The notes beneath the pieces were generated by a model, which was not told where the DNA came from, did no database searches, and saw only the letters and a list, made by a program, of their open reading frames with translations. A stretch of 64,000 nt of DNA from Platerodrilus igneus. Taxonomy: Eukaryota; Arthropoda; Insecta; Coleoptera; Lycidae. This document shows, piece after piece, positions 12,189-23,814 of the stretch (position 1 is its first letter; the number at the start of each line of letters is the position of its first letter). The translations under genes and the position numbers were made by a program. The stretch is taken from assembly GCA_036346225.1 (NCBI GenBank), contig JARFIW010000139.1, positions 8,432,001 to 8,496,000 on the forward strand, read 5' to 3'.

Positions 12189-12960
12189 TCAGATTTTAAA
12201 TTTAAGTGCGGCCTTCATAATTACGATGTTGTGGTCAGTATCTATATCTGCTTCTGGGTAGCTTCTACAGTCTTTTACTTGATTCCTAAACCGTTGTCTA
12301 ACAAGAATGTAATCTATTTGATATCGTCCTATATCTCCTGGCATCTTCCACGTATATCGTCTTCTAGCATGATGTTGAAATAATGTGTTTATGATGATTA
12401 AATTGTTCTTGTCGCAAAATTCTACCAGCCTATTTTCCCTGTCGTTTCTCGTGCCTAAACCAAATAACCCTACTACCGCTCCTTCCCTACCCTCACCTAC
12501 CACAGCATTAAAATCCCCCGTAATTATTAAATTTTCATGTCCTTTTACGTATCTTAATATGTCTTCGATATCTTTGTAGATGGCTTCTACCTCTTCGTCA
12601 CTGTAGCTAGAGGTGGGCATGTAAACTTGTATTATTACTGTGTTTACCGGTTTTGATTCTAATCTAACCATGAGTACTCTTTCGTTCTTTTGTAAGTAAT
12701 TTTCTACACAGTAACCTATCTTTTTCCGCATAACTATCCCCACACGCAAATTTCCGTCCTCTGCTCCTGTATGAATTACCCTAAAGTCTCCACTCCAAAA
12801 ATCCCCCGCCTCTGGCCACCGAACTTCGCTGATCCCTACTATGTCTAGTGATAACCTATTCATTTCGATTTTTAGGTTCTCTAGCTTACCTACTTGCTTC
12901 ATACTTCTAACATTCCACGCTCCGACTCGCAGAATGTTCCTGACTCTTATTTTTAACTTT
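12189..12960 (-). pseudogene. LINE A endonuclease domain (exo/endo/phosphatase family)
   Basis: The longest frame (Met at 12,902, 237 residues) is an APE-like endonuclease that nicks target DNA to prime reverse transcription. The true domain begins upstream, at an RVGAWNVRSM-like segment near 12,950, so the annotated Met is internal. Visible motifs are GISEVRWP with the metal-binding Glu, IITGDFNA with Asp and Asn, QIDYILV, and DTDHNIV with the catalytic Asp-His pair. The fold is complete here and is followed by a break into the linker. The family call is firm. Confidence 0.85.
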
Positions 12961-13350
12961 CCGATCGCATCCTCCAGTAGTCCTCCCGGAGATCCGAATG
13001 GGGACTATTTTAACTCCGGAATCTTTTACCCCAGAGAATGCCATCATGTTTGTTACAGATTAAGTACGCTGTGTACTTGGGAGATAATGTGGTGGTTTCC
13101 CGTTGCCTTCCACATCGCGGTAGTGTGTCTTAGGCTGCCATACCGACCCCTATGGTCTCTGCCAATCTAAGTACCGAAAGAGCCGCTGCCCTCTTTCGGG
13201 GACCTGTCTTAGTCTGGTTCCTCACTAACGACCCTTCTACTTTGGTTGGACCTGTAGTTTGGCTCTTTAGCTCATTAGAACACGCAAGCCATTTCACCTG
13301 TTCTAGTAATTTAGAACTTCGGCAAGGTGCAGGTCCATTCGAAATGGGAA

Positions 13351-15029
13351 AACATACCATTATAACTGAATTTTACGCTGGAATTATAAAAGACCTTCCG
13401 AACAAAATATTATCCAACCAAACCAAATCTCCATTAAGTATGTCCAATTATTTTCTTGTATTCTAAATTTCAAACTAAATATTGATTTCAGTGGTATTGC
13501 ATGTTTTAATGATGGGAGCTTCCATCTTCTTCGGTCTGCAGGAATCTACTAACTTTGCTGAAGGTGGAATACAGAATAAAACAATCACCAAAAGCCGTCA
13601 GGAACCACATTCAGACACGAAGGTTAAACTAATTAAACTTTCTTACGAACTCTCTTGCAGGCCACGTGCCTGATCATATTGACCTTTCTACGCTCCGAAG
13701 AGCAGCTTACTTATTCAAGTGCTGATCGAAAAGTGAAACGAAATGACAGACAAACTATTGGGATTGTAGAAACTTAGACATCAAAAGTGAAGGAGCGCAT
13801 AATCCATTATATACTTTATAAATTATTTTAAGTGATCGGACAATTATAAATTATATTTTTATTTTATTGAAACATGATATTAGATTAATAGGGAAAGTGT
13901 AACTGAGTTAAAAAATAGGTTTCACCCTATAGAAATGAGTAAAGAAAATAGAACAAAAAATTCAAAAAATATAAGTTTACTAGGTGCAATTTCAAGCTAC
14001 GTTACCAATAACACTTACCTTGAAAGGCGTTCAATACTGTCAAATTTAGGACCGTCAACTCGTCTAGTCTAGTAAGATTCCCTCTGGACGAGGAGTAACC
14101 TAGGAGATTTAATTATGGTGTCCTCTTGGTGTATTGGAGTTCCTTTTTACATGGATGCTACGTACTTCTATGTGTAAACAAATCACAACACTTTCCACTT
14201 GCTACATCACTTAAATCTTTTTTAATATGATGTTATTCCATTATTCCTGCAAACAGGTAACATTTTAAAAATTACTTACATTAATTTATACATCAGCGAC
14301 AGAAAAATGTTAACAAATACACACACATTCAATTGTTATAACCTTGATGATTCAATGCTAATAATTTACAACAGATTTCAAATATTTGTTTAAAGCTGCC
14401 GATATCCAGATTTTATACATCTAATAATTTACTTTATACTGTAACTAAGAGTGGACATCGCATAATCCTACCAAAATCTTTTTAAGCAACAACATCATGC
14501 AAAAATCCACAATAAAAAACAAACAACATACCTTCGGGTGGCTGAATGAATTCCATGGAGCCAAGAATAGAACATTAGTTTGCCACCAGGTTTTTTTATT
14601 TTCAATATTTATCTATTACTTGAACCAAATTGTCCAAATCTTTCTGTTTTGGATAAATCGAAAATCTGCAGAATTTTCCCACGTTACCACCCATCTGTTA
14701 ATTCATACCACATGGGTGTACTTGACTAAGATTGTTTCACGGTTACCATTACCTGTATTTCGGTGTGTGGCTTGCAAGTAATTAAGTCGTTTTTTCCATA
14801 GGGTCTAGTTATGGTTATTTTACTTACCTATAATACACTGTGCAAGAGTGCTATGTTCGATTCAGATCGGCAGAATAATCGAGTCGGTATAACAATAATA
14901 CAAAGGACGCGCTGTAATGATTGCAAAGTACACACAAAGTAATTTTTATTCCTTGCATTTCTAAAATCTGGTAGTACACACAAGTGCCGCGACACAGTGG
15001 TTGAGAATCACTACTCTATATGATAATTT
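13351..15029. other. AT-rich DNA, one possible pair of exons at 13,480-13,780
   Basis: A good acceptor-like sequence, 'tattgatttcag', precedes 13,491. A second, 'acgaactctcttgcag', precedes 13,662. The sequence after the first reads MMGASIFFGLQESTNF and onward. The sequence after the second has an open frame to 13,777 starting ATCLIILTFLRSEEQ. Both are short and I recognise neither. The interval between them is too short to be a normal intron, so at most one acceptor could be used. The rest of the stretch shows nothing. Confidence 0.2.
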
Positions 15030-15180
15030 AAACAAAAAAATCGACACCTCCACATTTTAAAAATTCTCAAAGGTTTTATCCAATTTATACTGTACTTTTG
15101 GAACTCTATGTGTATTTATGTACATATTGAAAGTACATTTTCTATACTTTATAAACCGTTCTTGTAAACTTCATATAAAA
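15030..15180. repeat. Direct repeat bracketing the AT array, left copy
   Basis: The segment with GGAACT, 'tgtgtattt', 'acttataaaccgttct' and 'gtaaac' resembles 23,690-23,800 in the same orientation. The pair brackets the GATTTAAATC array and its BEL/Pao insertion. It could mark the ends of an older composite repeat. Confidence 0.35.
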
Positions 15181-15689
15181 GCTATTAGAGCTAGATTAAT
15201 ATTGATTTGTGTAAGAATCAAGAATTTCTATGCACTTACCATTGTTTTTCTATTGTTTTGTCTTTGTGTGTATTTACAAATTCCACTTTTCTGGTTTGTT
15301 ACTCGATACTTTTAGAAATTATCCTGACAAAAAAGTCATTTTCTTCTTTTCATTGAACCCCTCCCTCTAATATCTAACCACTGCTTATTGTTTGTTTTAA
15401 ATTTTCTAATCTACCAACTTTATTTAAAACTTCTAACATTTCAGATTCCGACTTATAGTGTTAAAATTTTGTTCGCACTTGTACGGATAACTCCTCTTTA
15501 GTAGACTCTACATGGAAATCTGAACAGGGAACCAGTATGCCTTCGGAATATTTAACTAAAAAGAGTGCCATTGTAATTTGTAAACTTGTATGTTCTTGTG
15601 ATATCCAATATTTTCCCATTTCCTTTTGCAGCCTCATATAGTTGACAAAACTAGTGATTCATTTGCTTTCAGATACGATTTTTCTTCCG

Positions 15690-16537
15690 TATGAGTGTTC
15701 AAATCCTACCCTCTTCAAGTGACCACTTGATAAAAGTGGAATCCTTAATGCAGGTTTTCTCTGAATGATTGCCATGTTATAATATTGGAATGACGGAATC
15801 ATCAAATCTTTTGCATCTATTTTTTTTTATAAACCTGATTTAAATCCATGATTATTTACTTAAATCATAATTTGAATCGAGTTAATAATAAATCATGATT
15901 TGAATTGTGATTTAAAGCATGATTTGTTTAGTGATTTAAATTACAAGATCTACATGAAAGATGTTTTATTTAAATCATGATTAAATTATGGTTTAAATTA
16001 AATAATTTAAATCAGTGGTTTTTTTATTTCAATTATTCAGTTTACATGGGTGATTTTTTTTAAGTAAATCACTTTATTTAAATCATTATTTGATTCCTGA
16101 TGTAAACAAAATGATCTAAATCGTTTGTATATTTAAATCATTTTCTGAATGGTGATATTGATTAAATTATTAAGGGGCTATTAATGATTTAAAATGATTA
16201 TTTTTGATTAAATTGTTTAATTTAAAAATACGATTTGAATTGTGATTTAAATTATATTATTTAAATCGGCAATTTTATATTTAAATCATTTTATTTATAA
16301 ATCATGATTTGATGTGTTCAAATTAAATATTCTAAAACAGCGAGTTTTTATTTAAATCATTCTGTGTAAATCATGATTTGACTCCTGATTTAAATTAAAT
16401 CATCTAAATCATGAATTTTTAATTAAATTATTTGAATTATTAATGATATTTGATCTAATTCATTAATTTCATTGTGATTTAAATTAAATGATTTAAATAA
16501 TTTTTTTTTAATTTAAATCATTTTAACTCATATCGGG
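15690..16537. repeat. Degenerate GATTTAAATC array, left part
   Basis: After a leader of about 140 bp, the sequence becomes a run of imperfect 'gatttaaatcatgattt' phrases on both strands. The core GATTTAAATC is its own reverse complement, so the phrase appears in both directions. Spacing is irregular, about 10-45 bp, and no fixed unit length is visible. It stops at the target duplication of the BEL/Pao element and resumes after it. Confidence 0.8.
16533..16537. repeat. Target-site duplication TCGGG, left
   Basis: TCGGG directly precedes the 5' LTR and is repeated at 22,216-22,220 after the 3' LTR. Five bases is typical for BEL/Pao insertions. Confidence 0.9.
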
Positions 16538-16942
16538 TGTTCGGTCTCTTTGTCGCACGTTTTGCGTGTTTAATTTTAAGTCGTAAATTTTGTAGTCGTA
16601 AATCTAGTAGTAAAACTGTCATCCCTTGTTCCCTTATATCCTGCCATAAAAATTCCTTGTGCATTTGTGAATAAGGTGGACAGAGTAGTGAACAAACACT
16701 TGCTTATGGATATTGAAGCAGAACGGTCGTCGGTTTCTTCGTTCAGTGTACCGTAAGTTAGTCAAGTGCCCCAGACTTTCGTTGTTAAACCCTAAAAAAC
16801 ATAGTGCAAGTGTTACGTAACATATAAACTCAATTCGCATACAGTCCACTTGGTTGAAAGAATAGGAACTGCAGCATAGAAAAACAAAACACCGCGGAGG
16901 TAAGTCGATTTATAAATTTATAAGACCCCCCGCGCGTGTACA
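16538..16942 (+). repeat. BEL/Pao 5' LTR (405 bp)
   Basis: It starts TGTTCGGTCTC and ends GCGCGTGTACA. By eye it differs from the 3' LTR at one position (aaatCtag here, aaatGtag there) with no indel. The LTR supplies promoter and polyadenylation signals. I did not place a confident TATA box. Confidence 0.93.
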
Positions 16943-16946
16943 AAAT

Positions 16947-16964
16947 TGGCCTTCATCGCTGGAT
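16947..16964 (+). other. Candidate primer-binding site
   Basis: TGG followed by CCTTCATCGCTGGAT begins four bases after the 5' LTR, where the 3' CCA end of a tRNA should pair. I cannot assign the tRNA without a tRNA set from the host. Confidence 0.4.
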
Positions 16965-17457
16965 CTTTAATTAAATAATTAGTTCCTATCCTTTAAACTC
17001 CTTATATTTAAATTTAAATTTATAAAATTGTTGTAGTTTTTATTATGGTTAAACGTGTTACACAGAAAAGAACATCTTGCTTACACCTTTAATGCTAAAT
17101 ACATCTGGTTATAACGGTAGATTTTACAATACATTCCTTATCCTTTGTGGCAAAAATTAGGGTCGTCGTCGTCGGTATCTTTTTATGTAAACTATTTATG
17201 ATGGTTATTGTATTGTAAAGCTTTACCTTATTTGTCGGTTCAAGTTGGAGGAATCATTCCGGTTCATGCAACTTGTATAACAAAGGGGTTATTGGTATTT
17301 ATTTGAAACCTTAAAAGCTTTGTGGGGCAAGCACTGTAGTTAGTTGCACTTTTCTATTAATAATTTAATTTCGTAGATGAATTAGTAATTTAGCGTATTC
17401 GAGTTACGCATTGTTTTTATATTAATTTTATTGTCGTTCATTAATCATTAATCAAAT

Positions 17458-18125
17458 ATGGTTATATCAATTGATAAAGCTATTCTTGAAGCTAAATTTG
17501 TAGTTAAAAGGTTGGATCACATTTACAGTAAGATCAACCAATCGGAAGACGTATCGATTGCTTTAATTAGAGCGTCGATTAAAACTGTCGAACAGATTGA
17601 AACGCTTTTCAAATCCTTTTGCAAGGATATTTTCTTTGATGAAGAAAGTGAACAATTGGATGAATTTTCGGCTCTTAGGGTGAAAATCGATGATTATCTA
17701 TTAGATATTCGTATTATCGCTGAACAATGCGAATTAGATCGGGTAGAAAATAAGCCAAAGTTGGAAAATATGAATAATTCTTTTCGTCAAGCTGTGGAAT
17801 TCGCTTGAAACATCTTTCCGTTCCCCGCTTCTCCGGACGAATTTCAGATTTCGAGAGTTACAATGCAATCTATAAGCGGTTGATTCATGATAATGTCAGT
17901 TTGTCACCCGTTGAAAAATTTTGCCATCTCGTTGATACATTAGATGAGTCGTCGCGTGCGTTGATAAAACACTTGCCATTAAATGATTATGCATACGTGG
18001 AAGCCTATAAAATCATTACTAATCGTTTTCAGTCCAAGAGGTTATTACTTTCAACATATTTTAATGCTCTCGAAAATGCCCTAAGGTCAGTTCCTCAGAC
18101 TCGCATGCGGAACTCCGGCAATTAA
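17458..18125 (+). pseudogene. BEL/Pao gag, N-terminal part
   Basis: Translation starts at ATG 17,458 after a leader of about 515 bp. The first 116 residues are acidic and helical. At 17,805 the frame shifts into a second piece with FSGRISDFESYNAIYKRLIH, followed by FCHLVDTLDESSRALIKHLP and NRFQSKRLL. That pattern is the DUF1759 region of BEL/Pao gag, a capsid-forming structural protein of the cytoplasmic particle. Another break near 18,100 moves the continuation to the third frame. Confidence 0.8.
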
Positions 18126-19075
18126 TTAGTTGTTTTGATGAAAATATATTCGCGTTAAGGCAGATGGAAATAGATTTATTAGATTTCATGTTGTTTAATC
18201 TGTTATCGAAAAAATTAGATACAAACATTTTAAAGCGTTTCGAATTAGGAAATAATGACGAAATTCCTTCGTTTAAAGATTTAAGGTCGTACATTGAAAA
18301 ACAATGTAAAGTGTTGGAAATCAATGACATTGCTTCAGGAACATGCTTAAAATCTCGAGACTCCGTTAAAGAAAGAGAAAAAGGAAGGTTCGTTAGCACT
18401 TCGGCTAAAACCTCTTTAGTTAGTACCACCAATGATGGTAAAAATTGTAGTTTATGTCAAGCTGTGCATTCTATTTATAGATGTAAGCAGTTTCTCGATA
18501 AAACCCCTCAAGAAAGATTTGAGGTGGTAAAGCTTAAAAATCTTTGTATCAAATGCTTAAATACTTCACATTCGATGAAAAATTGTACGTTAGATTGGTC
18601 GTGTAGAAAATGTCATCAGTCGCACAATTCGTTGCTTCACTTTGATAAACGAGAAAAATCGGTGTCGCCACGCCGACAAACCCATCGTCAAAGGTCAGCG
18701 TCTCCTCGGAGAGCGGCGCCTAGACTTACTTCTACTAGTAGACCTAGTGAAGACAATCTGTCGTCATCGGTTGTGCATGAACAACCTGTCACTAGTTCGT
18801 TGATTTCGACGTCATTAGAACACACAACCACGCTGTTAGCTACGGCAATGGTGTCGGTTCTTGATTATACAGGAACATTGCAATCTGTTCGTGTAATATT
18901 AGATAACGGATCCATGGAAAGTTTTATGACTGAAAGGTGCCGTCAGAAATTAGGTTTAAGGAAACGGAGAGCCAATGTCACTGTTCAAGGACTTGGCTTG
19001 AATTCGTCGTTGGTGTCTGGTGCACTATCGTGTGTAGTCAGCCCTCGAGACACGGTCTCCAGCATATGGAATTGA
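18100..19075 (+). pseudogene. BEL/Pao gag C-terminus, zinc knuckles and aspartic protease
   Basis: This frame (longest part 303 residues from 18,164) continues DUF1759, then has Cys-rich modules CSLCQAVHSIYRC and LCIKCLNTSHSMKNC, and CRKCHQSHNSLLH, which are nucleic-acid-binding knuckles. A Ser/Arg-rich linker follows, then a protease region with VRVILDNGSMESFM. In the family the catalytic motif is usually DSG. Here it is DNG, a change of the residue next to the catalytic Asp that may weaken activity. The frame breaks at about 19,060 inside the protease. Confidence 0.8.
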
Positions 19076-21193
19076 TTGTTATATTTTACCTAACATTTGT
19101 AATCAATTACCTTCGTCGTCGATAGGGGTCAAGGAATGGTCGCATACTCGAGGTTTGGCCTTAGCTGATCCTAATTTTAATGTTCCTGGTAAAATTGACA
19201 TGCTACTCGGAGCGGAAATCTTTGCTCAGGTTTTGTTGAACGAGTCTTGTTGGGGTGTCGCTAACGAGCCAGTTGCTATTAAAACAACCTTTGGTTGGGT
19301 TTTAACGGAAAGGTCGTTTCCCGAATAGTTCTATTACGTCGTTGTGTGCTTTCGTTGAACCCTTAGACAGTGACATTCGTCGATTTTGGGAATTAGAAAA
19401 TATTCCTTCAAAAACACATTTCTCCTGAAGAAGAAAGGTGTGAAAATCAATTTGTGGAAGGTTATAGACGTAACAAGGACGGTCGTTTTGTAGTGTCCTT
19501 GCCCTTTAAAATTTCGGAACCCTCATTTGTGGGTATGAGATCAATTTGTATTAAAAGATTTTTGTCGTTAGAACGTCGTTTGCTAAAAATCCTGAATTGT
19601 ATTCAGATTATAAAAATTTATGGAGGATTATTTGACAAGCGGTCACATGGTTCAAGTGAAATCGCCTGAAAATTCGTCAGGTTATGAAAAATGTATTACA
19701 TTCCCCATCATGCTGTACATAAGCGGGATAGCACTACCACCAAATTGCGTGTGGTTTTCGATGCTTCGTGTCAGGATCAATCTGGAAAGTCGTTAAATGA
19801 TAGCTTGGCTATTGGCCCTGCTTTGCAAAAGGACATTGCAGTTTTGTTATTGCACTTTCGTGTACACCCTATCGTAATTACAGCTGACATTAAACAAATG
19901 TATCGGCAGATTTTGGTTAAAGATACTCATCGTGATTATCAACGTATCGTCTGGAGATTTTCTCCGTCAGATCCTATTATGGACTTTAAATTAAATACTG
20001 TAACTTATGGAGTTTCGTCGTCGCCTTTTTTGGCCTTGCGTACTGTTCAAGAATTGGCAAGGTTAGAATCAATTAATTTTCCTTTCGCGTCATCCGTATT
20101 GGCGAGCGATACCTATGTTGATGACTTAGTCACTGGATGTAATTCGATTGAAGCTGCTAATCAATTAATTGGTGAATTGAATAGTATTTGCTCTAGTGGT
20201 GGTTTTCAATTAAGAAAATGGAGTAGTAATTGCCCGGAAGTGATGTCCAACTTGAGGGAGTTCCTGTCCAGTTCGGACGCAATTACAATTCAAGATAAAG
20301 ATAGTGGTTCAATAAAAATTTTGGGCCTTTCGTGGCGTGCTCTTACAGATGCATTTTTATACAACTTAGACGTTGAAGAGCGCACTTGCACTAAGCGTAA
20401 TATTTTGTCGGCTATCGCAAAAATTTTTGATCCTCTCGGTTTGATAGCACCTGTAGTACTGTTCGCTAAACGTTTAGTTCAAGATCTTTGGCTATTAGGT
20501 CTCGGGTGGGACCAAGAGCCTCCATTGGAAGTCATACAAAAATGGAAACATTTTTTGGGTGAATTGCCAGCGGTTTCGAATATTGAGATTTCGCGTCACA
20601 TCGTATGTCATAATTTTAAAAGGGTGGAGTTGCATGGATTCTGTGATGCTTCTGAAGCTGGGTATGCAGCTGTCATCTATTTCCGTTCGTTCGATCTAGA
20701 AGGTAATATTACCATTTCATTAGTATGCGCAAAATCAAAGGTTGCTCCTACTAATCGCGTTTCATTGCCCCGTCTCGAATTGTGTGCTGCCGTACTCTTG
20801 GCAGATTTAGTAGATTTCGTCAAAAATACTTGTACAGATATTTTATCATTTAGTAATATTTTCGCCTGGTCAGATTCTACTGTTGTTTTGTCTTGGATTC
20901 GGTCTTCCTCGCATAAGTGGAAGACATTCGTTAGCAATCGTATTTCGCATATTCAAGAACGTATTCCTCCATCTTCGTGGTTTCATGTTAAGTCCCAGGA
21001 TAACCCTGCGGATTGTGCCTCACGTGGACTTTTGGCTTCAGAGTTGGTTCATCATCCATTATGGTGGACAGGACCTTCTTGGTTAGTGCGTCGTAATGAA
21101 GAATGGCCAGTAACATCGCTGCCAAAACTTATCGACTCATCTCAGATGGACGTCGAATATCGTACTCTGTCGTTAAGTCTGAGAATTTCTTAG
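19076..21193 (+). pseudogene. BEL/Pao protease end, reverse transcriptase and RNase H
   Basis: From 19,076 to 19,690 the sequence is broken into several frames that still show LLGAEIFAQVLL and TTFGWVLTERSF (protease end) and FLSLERRL. From 19,691 a 500-residue frame carries the polymerase: RVVFDASC, ITADIKQMYRQI with the first catalytic Asp, YGVSSSPFLA, and DTYVDDLVTG with the YVDD box. The RNase H domain follows with HGFCDASEAGYAAVIYF and RLELCAAVLLADL, AWSDSTVVLSWI and NPADCASRG. The polymerase and RNase H motifs are complete. The break near 21,170 leads into integrase. Confidence 0.9.
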
Positions 21194-21687
21194 ATTTGTT
21201 GTTGGATAAATTTTCAAAACTGCAGAAAATTTGTAGGATTATTACATGTATTCGTCATTTCATTCGTAATGTTCAATGTCCAGATTTGCGTTCAAAATAT
21301 TCTGATAGTTTGTCTCTAGCTCAACAGCAAGAGGCTATACAGTTATTGATTAAAAGAGTTCAAACAAATGTTTTTTCCCAAGACATTGCTAATATTAAAA
21401 CTGGAAAACTTGTTAGTAAACAACTTCGTAGCCTTAGTCCGTTTCTAGATAGTCGTGATTTGTTGAGGGTGGGCGGTCGCCTACGTAATTCTGACTTGTC
21501 GCATGATGCAAAATGTCCAATTTTGCTTCCTCGGTCGCATCGGTTGACTGAAATTATTATCTTAGATTGCCATGAAAGATATTTACAAGCTGGTAGGGAC
21601 GGTATCGTTCGGATACCTACCATCAAGACAGCCCAAGGGTTAGTTAAACGCTCCCTAGTGAAACTATGTTTACTGCCAGTTACTTGA
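21103..21687 (+). pseudogene. BEL/Pao integrase with internal deletion
   Basis: The frame keeps the integrase N-terminal region, including LRVGGRLRNSDLSHDAKCPI and the HERYLQAG start of the zinc-binding module. It then passes straight to GIVRIPTIKTAQGLVKRSL, which matches the C-terminal tail of BEL/Pao integrases. The second half of the zinc module and the whole DDE catalytic core are absent. The two parts are joined in frame at a Gly, consistent with one clean deletion and not random decay. I estimate about 1 kb is missing compared with complete family members. Confidence 0.8.
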
Positions 21688-21799
21688 TATTTAATGGTAT
21701 GTACACATATATTCACTTATATAAGTTTGTCGGTTAGGTTTCTTAGTTAATAGCTCTAATTAGTTTTAAATATAAAATAAGTTAGTTCATACTTATTTT

Positions 21800-21810
21800 G
21801 GTGGGCGGGA
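21800..21810 (+). other. Polypurine tract
   Basis: GGTGGGCGGGA lies immediately before the 3' LTR and would prime plus-strand DNA synthesis. It is nearly all purine, with one T and one C. Confidence 0.65.
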
Positions 21811-22215
21811 TGTTCGGTCTCTTTGTCGCACGTTTTGCGTGTTTAATTTTAAGTCGTAAATTTTGTAGTCGTAAATGTAGTAGTAAAACTGTCATCCCTT
21901 GTTCCCTTATATCCTGCCATAAAAATTCCTTGTGCATTTGTGAATAAGGTGGACAGAGTAGTGAACAAACACTTGCTTATGGATATTGAAGCAGAACGGT
22001 CGTCGGTTTCTTCGTTCAGTGTACCGTAAGTTAGTCAAGTGCCCCAGACTTTCGTTGTTAAACCCTAAAAAACATAGTGCAAGTGTTACGTAACATATAA
22101 ACTCAATTCGCATACAGTCCACTTGGTTGAAAGAATAGGAACTGCAGCATAGAAAAACAAAACACCGCGGAGGTAAGTCGATTTATAAATTTATAAGACC
22201 CCCCGCGCGTGTACA
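21811..22215 (+). repeat. BEL/Pao 3' LTR (405 bp)
   Basis: Same length and sequence as the 5' LTR apart from one base, ending GTGTACA before the TCGGG duplication. A 71-residue minus-strand reading frame appears in both LTR copies, but it has no motif and is a consequence of the identical repeats. Confidence 0.93.
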
Positions 22216-23470
22216 TCGGGATTGAATTGTGATTTATTCAATCATGATTGTTTTCAAAATTATATAATATAAATCATGATTGACACATGATTTAAATCAA
22301 TGTTTTCGATTTCAATCTTGATTTGAATTGTTATTTAATTTAGCGATTTTTTATTTAAATCATTACTTGCATGTTGATTTTAATTATATGATTTAAATTG
22401 GTTTGTTTTTTTATTTAACGTATGATGGTGATTTAATAAATTATTCCATTTACTTGCATCCTGCTTTAAATTTAATAATTCAAATTTGTTATATTTTATT
22501 TAAGTCATTTCAGTTAATCATGATTTTAATTGTGATTTAAATCATTTAAAGCAAATGATTTAAATCAACGATTTTGTGATTTGCACAATCTCTTTAAATC
22601 AGTGATTGTTTTATTTCAATCTTTTGATTTAAATAGGTGATTTTTTTCTATTATTTTATTAATAACGATTTTTTATTTAAATCATGATTTAAAATAGTGA
22701 CTTAAATTACACGATTTAAATTAGGATTTCTTTATTTAAATCATTCGATTTAAATTGGCAATTTTTTATTTAAATTCTGACTTAAGTTAAATGATTTAGA
22801 TCAGTGATTTTTTATTTCAATTACTTATCCAATTCGTCAATTTTTTTATTTAAATAATTATTTAAAACGTTAATTGAGTTACATTATTTAAATTAGTGAT
22901 TTTTTATTTCAATTATTCTATTTAAATCGATACTTTTTTAAGTGATTGTTGATTTCGGTCATTTGATTTAAATCAGTGATTTTTATTTAAATTGTGAGTT
23001 AAGTTTAATGATTTAAATCAGTGTATTCAATTTAAATCTGTGATTTTTTAAAAATTATTTTGTTTTATTCAATACTTCTATCGTGATTGCAAATAAATGA
23101 TTAAAATTATATATTTTTGATTTAAATCAGTAATTTTCTTTATTTAAATCAATTAATGTAATGTTTTTATTCTGATTTATTCAATGATTTTTTGATTCGA
23201 TCATTTTATTTATACCACGATTTGAATCGTGATGTTAATTTAAATGATATAAATCACTGCTTTTGCATTTAAATCATTACTTGGATATGATTGAAATCAG
23301 ATATTTGATATTATTGTCGTATAATCGAGATCGAAATTATGATATAAATTAAATCACTTAAATCTGAATTTTTTTATCATTATTTGACGTGCGATTTAAA
23401 TTAAATGATCCATATCAGCGATTTAAATCGCGATTCAAATCAGCTCTCGATTCAGGGATTTCGTAAGTAT
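22216..23470. repeat. Degenerate GATTTAAATC array, right part
   Basis: The first five bases are the right TCGGG duplication. The array then continues for about 1.25 kb with the same irregular phrases, including 'tttatttaaatcattNNattt', and ends near 'gattcagggatttcg'. With the left part it was about 1.95 kb long before the BEL/Pao insertion. Confidence 0.8.
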
Positions 23471-23689
23471 ACCCGTTATTTGTCAGCCTTTTTATATTAT
23501 ATTCAGCATAAAAGAGCTGTGGGTGATGAATTACAGGAGGTATGTAGGTACATTTTGTTATTTGAATTTCTTGGTTGAGATTGCCGCAGTTTAGGGACTG
23601 GCGCGGGAGGAGGAATGTATGAAAATTACATTTTTAAGTGGCGATTTAAAAATGAAAATTGACGTGTTCACCGTTTTTTAAATTTTTGT

Positions 23690-23800
23690 CAATGTTTTTA
23701 TATAATTTATATTTTACTTACGGAACTGGATGTTTTGTGTATTTCTTTATGTGTATTGAGGGTACATTATGTAGACTTTATAAGTCGTTCTAGGTAAACC
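23690..23800. repeat. Direct repeat bracketing the AT array, right copy
   Basis: Partner of 15,030-15,180, with 'ggaactggatg', 'gggtacatta' and 'actttataagtcgttctagg'. Similarity is moderate and judged by eye. Confidence 0.35.
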
Positions 23801-23814
23801 GTGAATAACTTCAC

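Larger units (their letters stand above)
10095..13350 (-). mobile_element. LINE A: near full-length RTE-type non-LTR retrotransposon
   Basis: In minus orientation the block holds a 5' leader (about 13,350-12,960), an apurinic-type endonuclease, a basic linker, a reverse transcriptase with FADD, and a short arginine-rich C-terminal tail. This is the order of RTE-like LINEs, whose proteins are often annotated in insects as craniofacial-development-protein-2-like. Frame breaks at about 12,180, 11,740, 11,320 and 10,600 show it is not active. The family's 3' end recurs at 1.1, 8.3, 28.2 and 29.3 kb. Confidence 0.85.
16538..22215 (+). mobile_element. BEL/Pao LTR retrotransposon with integrase-core deletion
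   Basis: The element is 5,678 bp. It has two 405-bp LTRs (TG...CA), a TCGGG target duplication, a leader, a DUF1759-type gag, zinc knuckles, an aspartic protease, a BEL/Pao reverse transcriptase with YVDD, RNase H and integrase remnants. The integrase catalytic core is missing and the coding region has many single-base breaks, so this copy cannot move by itself. The near-identical LTRs indicate a young insertion, so it was probably mobilised by proteins from another copy. Confidence 0.93.

Noticed and set aside
16634..16849. A 71-residue minus-strand frame found identically at 16,634-16,849 and 21,907-22,122
   Set aside because: It lies inside the LTRs. The identity is explained by LTR duplication, and no motif or separate promoter is seen.
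15690..23470. CRISPR-like array
   Set aside because: The phrases have no fixed repeat or spacer length, the DNA is eukaryotic and no cas gene is present.
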